A program made the translations under genes and the position numbers. The notes beneath the pieces were generated by a model. That model had not been told where the DNA came from. It did not search any database and saw only the letters and a list, made by a program, of their open reading frames with translations. This document shows, piece by piece, positions 60,225 through 64,000 of a stretch of 64,000 bases of DNA (within the stretch, counting starts at the first letter, position 1; each line of letters opens with the position of its first letter). Origin of the DNA: CAIRDP01 sp037138335 (lineage in GTDB: Bacteria; Bacteroidota; Bacteroidia; Bacteroidales; FEN-979); the NCBI GenBank assembly GCA_037138335.1, contig JBAXIO010000008.1, positions 115,779 through 179,778 of the forward strand. The letters are read 5' to 3'.

Positions 60225-60551
60225 ATGGAGAAACCCAGGAATTATAAAACATTAGAAGAACTTGAAGATAAATACTTTGGGGGACATGGCACACCCGAAA
60301 GGGAGCAATACGAATTTGAATTGTCGATGGAAATCCTGGGTGAAAAACTTAAGCAAATAAGGAAACAGCAAAGGTTGACCCAGGAACAATTAGGCAAGTT
60401 GATTGGAGTGCAAAAAGCACAAATCTCAAAACTTGAAAGTGGCAATAACAGTGCAACCATTTCAACTGTTTTAAAAGTTTTTCATGCATTGAAAGCCAAA
60501 GTAAAATTCAAGATCGAAATTGAAGAACCATTAGGATTGGTAGCTCCCTGA
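60225..60551 (+). CDS. higA: HigA-family antitoxin with XRE helix-turn-helix
   Basis: A 108-residue protein, 9 nt after higB. The helix-turn-helix spans ~45-100 (LKQIRKQQRLTQEQLGKLIG ... KAQISKLESGNN), preceded by an N-terminal toxin-binding-like region. It should neutralise HigB and repress the shared promoter through the palindromes at 59807-59838. Confidence 0.88.
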   Translation: MEKPRNYKTLEELEDKYFGGHGTPEREQYEFELSMEILGEKLKQIRKQQRLTQEQLGKLIGVQKAQISKLESGNNSATISTVLKVFHALKAKVKFKIEIEEPLGLVAP

Positions 60552-60561
60552 GAATATTATA

Positions 60562-60617
60562 ATTCACTGTTCAGCATTCACCATTCACCAGTTCCCAGTC
60601 ACCAGTCACCGATCACA
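60562..60617. repeat. T tract: TTCACCA/GTCACCA 7-bp units between higA and recJ
   Basis: About eight units (TTCACTG, TTCAGCA, TTCACCA twice, GTTCCCA, GTCACCA, GTCACCG, partial ATCAC). The stop codon of convergent recJ (60613-60615) lies in the last unit. Confidence 0.88.
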
Positions 60618-62553
60618 CCGCGAACCTGATGTCCTTCACATTCAGCTGGAGGGAAACATTGCCGTTCCATTCGTTTTCTTCGAGATGGTAGCAGATGTCA
60701 AAAGGGATCCCTTTGTCGATCAGGTGGAAATGATCGCCTTGCTGGAAGGCAATTGCTGAGCAGGGGCCGCCTGAAATTTCGGGATGCACCACGGTAAGGC
60801 GGATATGGTTTTTACCTACGAGTTTTGATCCCCCGGCATTAACCACCCCGTCGGTCTCGAAAAGGGGAGGCATGTTGCCCGGACCAAAAGGCGCAAACTG
60901 CTTGAGAATATTGTAAAAGCGGGAATTCACCGTGCTCAGTGGAAGCACCAGATCGATATCCAGTTCAGGCTTAAATTCAACGACTTTCATCTTTTCGGCC
61001 ACGATCTCTTCGAACTTTTCCTGGAAAGCCACAAGATTTTCGGGTTTCAACGATAGCCCTGCAGCGTATTTATGTCCGCCGAAATGTTCCAGCAAATCAT
61101 TGCATGCATCCACCGCCTCGTAAATATCAAAATCTTTCACCGAGCGCGCCGATCCGGTGATAAGCCCGTTCGACGAAGTCAGCACTATCGTAGGCCTGTA
61201 AAACGTTTCGGTAAGCCTCGAAGCCACGATTCCTATTACGCCTTTATGCCAGTCGGGATGATAGATCACCGTTGATTTGGCATTCCGCAATTTTTCATCC
61301 CGGCTTATCATTTCGATCGCCTCGTGTGTAGCCACCGCATCGAGGTTCTTGCGTTCTATATTGTAATTATTGATCTGCTCGGCCACCGCCCTCGCGTCAT
61401 CCAGGCTCGCCGAGATCAGGAGCTTCACCGAATTGTTCCCGCTCTCGATACGGCCCGCGGCATTGATCCTCGGCCCAAGAGTAAACACCAGGTCGGTGAT
61501 AGTGAGTTCTTTGTCGTAGCATAGCCGGGAGCCGGGAGCGGGGAGCCGGGAGCCGGGAGCGGGGAGCGGGGAGCCGGGAGCGGGGAGCGGGGAGCGGGGA
61601 GCGGGGAGCGGGGAGCCGGGAGCGGGGAGCGGGGAGCCGGGAGCGGGGAGCGGGGAGCCGGGAACCGGGAGCGGGGAGCGGGGAGCGGGGAGCGGGGAGC
61701 CGGGAGCCTGGTTCCGGTTTCCGATTTCCGGCTCCCTATTCGCATGCACCCCTGCATAATGTAACAAAGCTTCCACCCCGGGGCGGGGCGAGCTGTTGAT
61801 CAGTTTCAGTCCGTAATACGCCAGCACCCGGTTTTCCCCGGTAATATCAACGATATCGCTCGCGATCGAGATCACCACCAGGTCGAGGTAAGTATGAAGG
61901 TCCTCGAAAGGAATATTTTTTTTAAGGGCTATCGCCTGGATGAGTTTGAACCCGATGCCGCAGCCTGAAAGCTCTTTATAAGGGTAATCACAGTCGGCCC
62001 GCTTGGGGTCTAAAACAGCCGATGCAGGGGGCAGTTCAGCTCCCGGACGGTGGTGGTCGCAGATAATGAAATCGATCCCCTTCTCCAGGGCATAAGCCAC
62101 CTTTTCAACCGCTTTGATCCCGCAGTCCAGCGCGATGATCAGCTTGAAATTGTGTTCAGCCGCGAAATCTATCCCCTTGAATGAAATGCCATAGCCCTCG
62201 GTGTACCGGTCGGGGATATAGTAATCGACCTGCTCATGAAACTTCTTAAGAAAACTGAAAACCAGGGCCACTGCCGTTGTACCGTCCACGTCGTAATCGC
62301 CGTAAACCATCACTTTTTCGCCCCTTGTGATCGCCTCTTCGATACGGCCGATCGCCAGGTCCATATCCTTCATCAGAAAAGGGTCGTGGAGCTGTTTCAG
62401 GGTCGGCCTGAAAAACGCCTTTGCGTCTTCAAAATTCGTGATCCCGCGTTGCACCAGCAAACCCGAGAGGTAGCGGTCAATCCCCAGCAATTCCGACATT
62501 TTCCGGATGCTGTCGCCATCCCCCTCAGGCTTTATGACCCAACGTTTCTGCAT
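60613..62553 (-). CDS. recJ: Single-stranded-DNA-specific exonuclease RecJ with SPLPAP repeat insert
   Basis: A 646-residue DHH-family 5'-3' exonuclease of recombination and repair; typical relatives are near 570. DHH motifs are present: MVYGDYDVDGTTAVALV near residue 82, IALDCGIKAVEK, and ICDHHRPGAELP near 172. DHHA1-type and C-terminal domains follow. Residues ~271-345 are foreign: repeats of SPLPAPG/SPLPAPR encoded by 7-bp GGGAGCG/GGGAGCC units, with three copies of the unit (21 nt) giving seven residues. They lie between ALLHYAGVH and LTITDLVFTLGPRINAAGR. All catalytic motifs are outside the insert. Confidence 0.95.
   Translation of the reverse strand: MQKRWVIKPEGDGDSIRKMSELLGIDRYLSGLLVQRGITNFEDAKAFFRPTLKQLHDPFLMKDMDLAIGRIEEAITRGEKVMVYGDYDVDGTTAVALVFSFLKKFHEQVDYYIPDRYTEGYGISFKGIDFAAEHNFKLIIALDCGIKAVEKVAYALEKGIDFIICDHHRPGAELPPASAVLDPKRADCDYPYKELSGCGIGFKLIQAIALKKNIPFEDLHTYLDLVVISIASDIVDITGENRVLAYYGLKLINSSPRPGVEALLHYAGVHANREPEIGNRNQAPGSPLPAPRSPLPVPGSPLPAPGSPLPAPGSPLPAPRSPLPAPGSPLPAPGSRLPAPGSRLCYDKELTITDLVFTLGPRINAAGRIESGNNSVKLLISASLDDARAVAEQINNYNIERKNLDAVATHEAIEMISRDEKLRNAKSTVIYHPDWHKGVIGIVASRLTETFYRPTIVLTSSNGLITGSARSVKDFDIYEAVDACNDLLEHFGGHKYAAGLSLKPENLVAFQEKFEEIVAEKMKVVEFKPELDIDLVLPLSTVNSRFYNILKQFAPFGPGNMPPLFETDGVVNAGGSKLVGKNHIRLTVVHPEISGGPCSAIAFQQGDHFHLIDKGIPFDICYHLEENEWNGNVSLQLNVKDIRFAV
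61522..61709. repeat. T tract inside recJ: 7-bp GGGAGCG/GGGAGCC
   Basis: About 26 tandem units, all GGGAGCG or GGGAGCC apart from rare variants. A 7-bp period read in triplets yields a 7-residue protein period with no stop on the coding strand. It is the longest in-gene tract in the window. Confidence 0.95.
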
Positions 62554-62557
62554 ATTG

Positions 62558-62565
62558 CAAATATA
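62558..62565 (-). promoter_or_regulatory. -7-like box very close to the recJ start
   Basis: Minus strand TATATTTG (TAnnTTTG), only 4 nt before the recJ ATG. If used, the transcript would be nearly leaderless. Confidence 0.35.
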
Positions 62566-62581
62566 ATGAATTTTCGGGATA

Positions 62582-62780
62582 CTGGAGTACTGGATAACTG
62601 GATAGCTGGATAGCTGGGTTACTGGGTTACTGGGTTACTGGATAGCTGGATAGCTGGGTTACTGGATTGCTGGGTTACTGGATAGCTGGATAGCTGGGTT
62701 ACTGGATGGCTGGGTTACTGGGTTACTGGATAGTTGGATAGCTGGATAGCTGGATAGCTGGGTTACTGGATTGCTGGATG
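62582..62780. repeat. T tract: 23 or more 8-bp units TGGATAGC/TGGGTTAC
   Basis: From 62591 there are 23 exact 8-bp units, mostly of two types (TGGATAGC and TGGGTTAC), with single-base variants (TGGATTGC, TGGATGGC, TGGATAGT, TGGATAAC). It is followed by AGGAGCGAAGTATA (an element P right-end remnant) and CCCGTTATCCCGG. It fills the 251-nt gap between the kinase and recJ. Confidence 0.96.
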
Positions 62781-62804
62781 TCAGGAGCGAAGTATATCGT
62801 CCCG

Positions 62805-63899
62805 TTATCCCGGAATCCTCGCGATCGGTATCGCGACGAAAAACGTCGTGCCCGCCCCCGCCTGTGATTCCACGCGGATACTCCCGCCATGTCTTTCGGA
62901 GAACTCCTTGCAGATCAGGAGCCCCAGCCCGCTTCCTTTCTCCTCCCGGGTGCCGGGGGTGCTCTGGATCTTATCGATCTCGAACAAGGTGTCGAGTTTC
63001 TTATTCGGGATACCAACCCCCGAATCTTTCACGCTGAGGATCCCTTCACCGGCCCTTTCCCAGTAATCCACCACGATCTCACCCCCGGGATGGGAGTACT
63101 TGACCGCGTTTCCGATGAGGTTTCGCAGTATGGTCTGGATCATGAACTGGTCGGCAAACACCTTTGTATCGGGAGGCACGGTATTCAGTATATTGATTTG
63201 TTTGACTGCGGATTGTGCAAGGAGCAAGGCTCCGACATCCTCAGCAATATGATATAAATTCAGGGTCTTCGGATTGAATTCCATGGTCTTCGTGCCCGAT
63301 TTCAGCCAGTCGAGCAGCTGGTTCAGCAAAGCGAAAAGCTGGGTGGATGAGTTATACACCATGGAAGACAGTTTGAAAATAGTATCCCGGTCCATCAGGC
63401 CGGCCTCATCTTTAAGCATTTCCGTAAGGCCGGTGATAGTGGTGAACGGATTTTTCAGGTCGTGCGCCAGGATCGACATCATACGGTCCTTAGCCGCATC
63501 CGCTTCGATAAGTTCATTATTCATCCGCAGAAGCTCTTCCTCAGTTTTCTTACGCCGGGTAATATCATGCGCAATCCCGAAGGTCCCGATGATCTTCCCG
63601 TCCTTATCCTTCAGCGGCATCTTGTTCACAAGGGCCCATGAACGTTTTCCGTCCTGCCAGTCCTCCGCCACCTCCTCACCCAAAACGGGCACACCCTTCA
63701 CGATAATTTCCTGCTCCTCCTCATAAAAACGGCTGGCCACATCCGCCGAGAAAAAATCAAAATCAGTCTTCCCCAGGATCTCACTCTTGTCGTTCAGGCC
63801 GTGTTTAAGCACCAGCGCCCTGCTCACCGCCACAAAACGGCTCTGCACATCCTTGAACCAGATGGCATCGGGGATATGCTCCATCAGGTTATTCAGCAT
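62805..63899 (-). CDS. PAS-domain sensor histidine kinase
   Basis: A 364-residue protein from ATG 63899; an in-frame GTG at 63911 would add four residues. The N-terminal PAS domain (NLMEHIPDAIWFKDVQSRF to GTFGIAHDITRRKK) has no membrane segment, so it is probably cytoplasmic. The HisKA phosphoacceptor is in SILAHDLKNPF near residue 150. The HATPase domain follows with N box NLIGNAVKYSHP, G1 SVKDSGVGIP and G2 GSGLGLLICKEF. No response regulator gene is adjacent. The stop TAA is formed by a CCCGTTAT repeat unit. Confidence 0.93.
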   Translation of the reverse strand: MLNNLMEHIPDAIWFKDVQSRFVAVSRALVLKHGLNDKSEILGKTDFDFFSADVASRFYEEEQEIIVKGVPVLGEEVAEDWQDGKRSWALVNKMPLKDKDGKIIGTFGIAHDITRRKKTEEELLRMNNELIEADAAKDRMMSILAHDLKNPFTTITGLTEMLKDEAGLMDRDTIFKLSSMVYNSSTQLFALLNQLLDWLKSGTKTMEFNPKTLNLYHIAEDVGALLLAQSAVKQINILNTVPPDTKVFADQFMIQTILRNLIGNAVKYSHPGGEIVVDYWERAGEGILSVKDSGVGIPNKKLDTLFEIDKIQSTPGTREEKGSGLGLLICKEFSERHGGSIRVESQAGAGTTFFVAIPIARIPG

Positions 63900-64000
63900 T
63901 TCAGTTTCCACAACAATTCCAATTAAAACCTATACTATCTAAACGCAGGGATAGCAAAGTAATTATCCAGCTGCGGAAATATCAAACCCCAGGAGCAGGA

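Noticed and set aside
52147..62780. Short regular repeats that might be a CRISPR array
   Set aside because: Units are 7-8 bp without spacers of constant length, and no cas gene is nearby.
63912..64000. Right-hand end of the window
   Set aside because: No gene, repeat or full promoter match. A TTACTTTG-like string on the minus strand has the wrong spacing for TAnnTTTG.

Overview
The window comes from a member of the Bacteroidota (class Bacteroidia, probably uncultured). The evidence is a GldH gliding-motility lipoprotein, secreted proteins with type IX secretion (T9SS) sorting domains, a bifunctional MurF-alanine racemase, a b558-type sdhCAB operon, and Bacteroidota-type promoters (TAnnTTTG at -7) before several genes. 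No rRNA or tRNA gene and no CRISPR array were seen.

Layout. 0-11.6 kb is housekeeping: truncated pepP, sdhCAB, holB-ricT-gldH-PBP1A, and a convergent saccharopine-dehydrogenase-like gene. 11.7-39.7 kb is a cell-surface glycan region. It holds three MBOAT/AlgJ-like O-acetylation pairs, a GH16-like lipoprotein, an FG-GAP-like membrane protein, several polytopic GT-C-like glycosyltransferases that share an extracytoplasmic beta-sandwich module, a GT2 enzyme, two giant T9SS cargo proteins and a flavin oxidoreductase. 39.7-51.4 kb carries murF-alr, pdxA, pepA, a T9SS subtilase, mqnC (futalosine route to menaquinone), a lipoprotein and waaA. 51.6-64 kb carries a decayed DUF6922/AbiEii-like pair, two outer-membrane barrels flanking a nitronate monooxygenase, a C69 peptidase, a coiled-coil protein, pfkA, a HigBA toxin-antitoxin pair, recJ and a PAS histidine kinase.

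The most unusual content is the repeats. (1) Element P is an imperfect palindrome with a conserved ~25-nt loop and stems whose sequence differs from copy to copy while pairing is kept. Six paired copies are present, plus arrays of half-copies. Two paired copies sit in frame inside murF-alr and encode the same peptide, which resembles the Rickettsia palindromic elements in behaviour. (2) T tracts are mosaics of 7- or 8-bp units, often with a small GC-rich hairpin. They fill most intergenic gaps from 36 to 63 kb, supply stop codons, and interrupt holB, pepA and recJ in frame. (3) Element M is an ~84-bp element present once between genes and once in frame inside a glycosyltransferase, at a point where its paralogue has no insert. 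Together they look like a system of structured repeats tolerated inside essential genes.

A second notable point is the tandem MBOAT/AlgJ cassette. In its first pair both partners have lost their catalytic residues, while the adjacent pair is intact.
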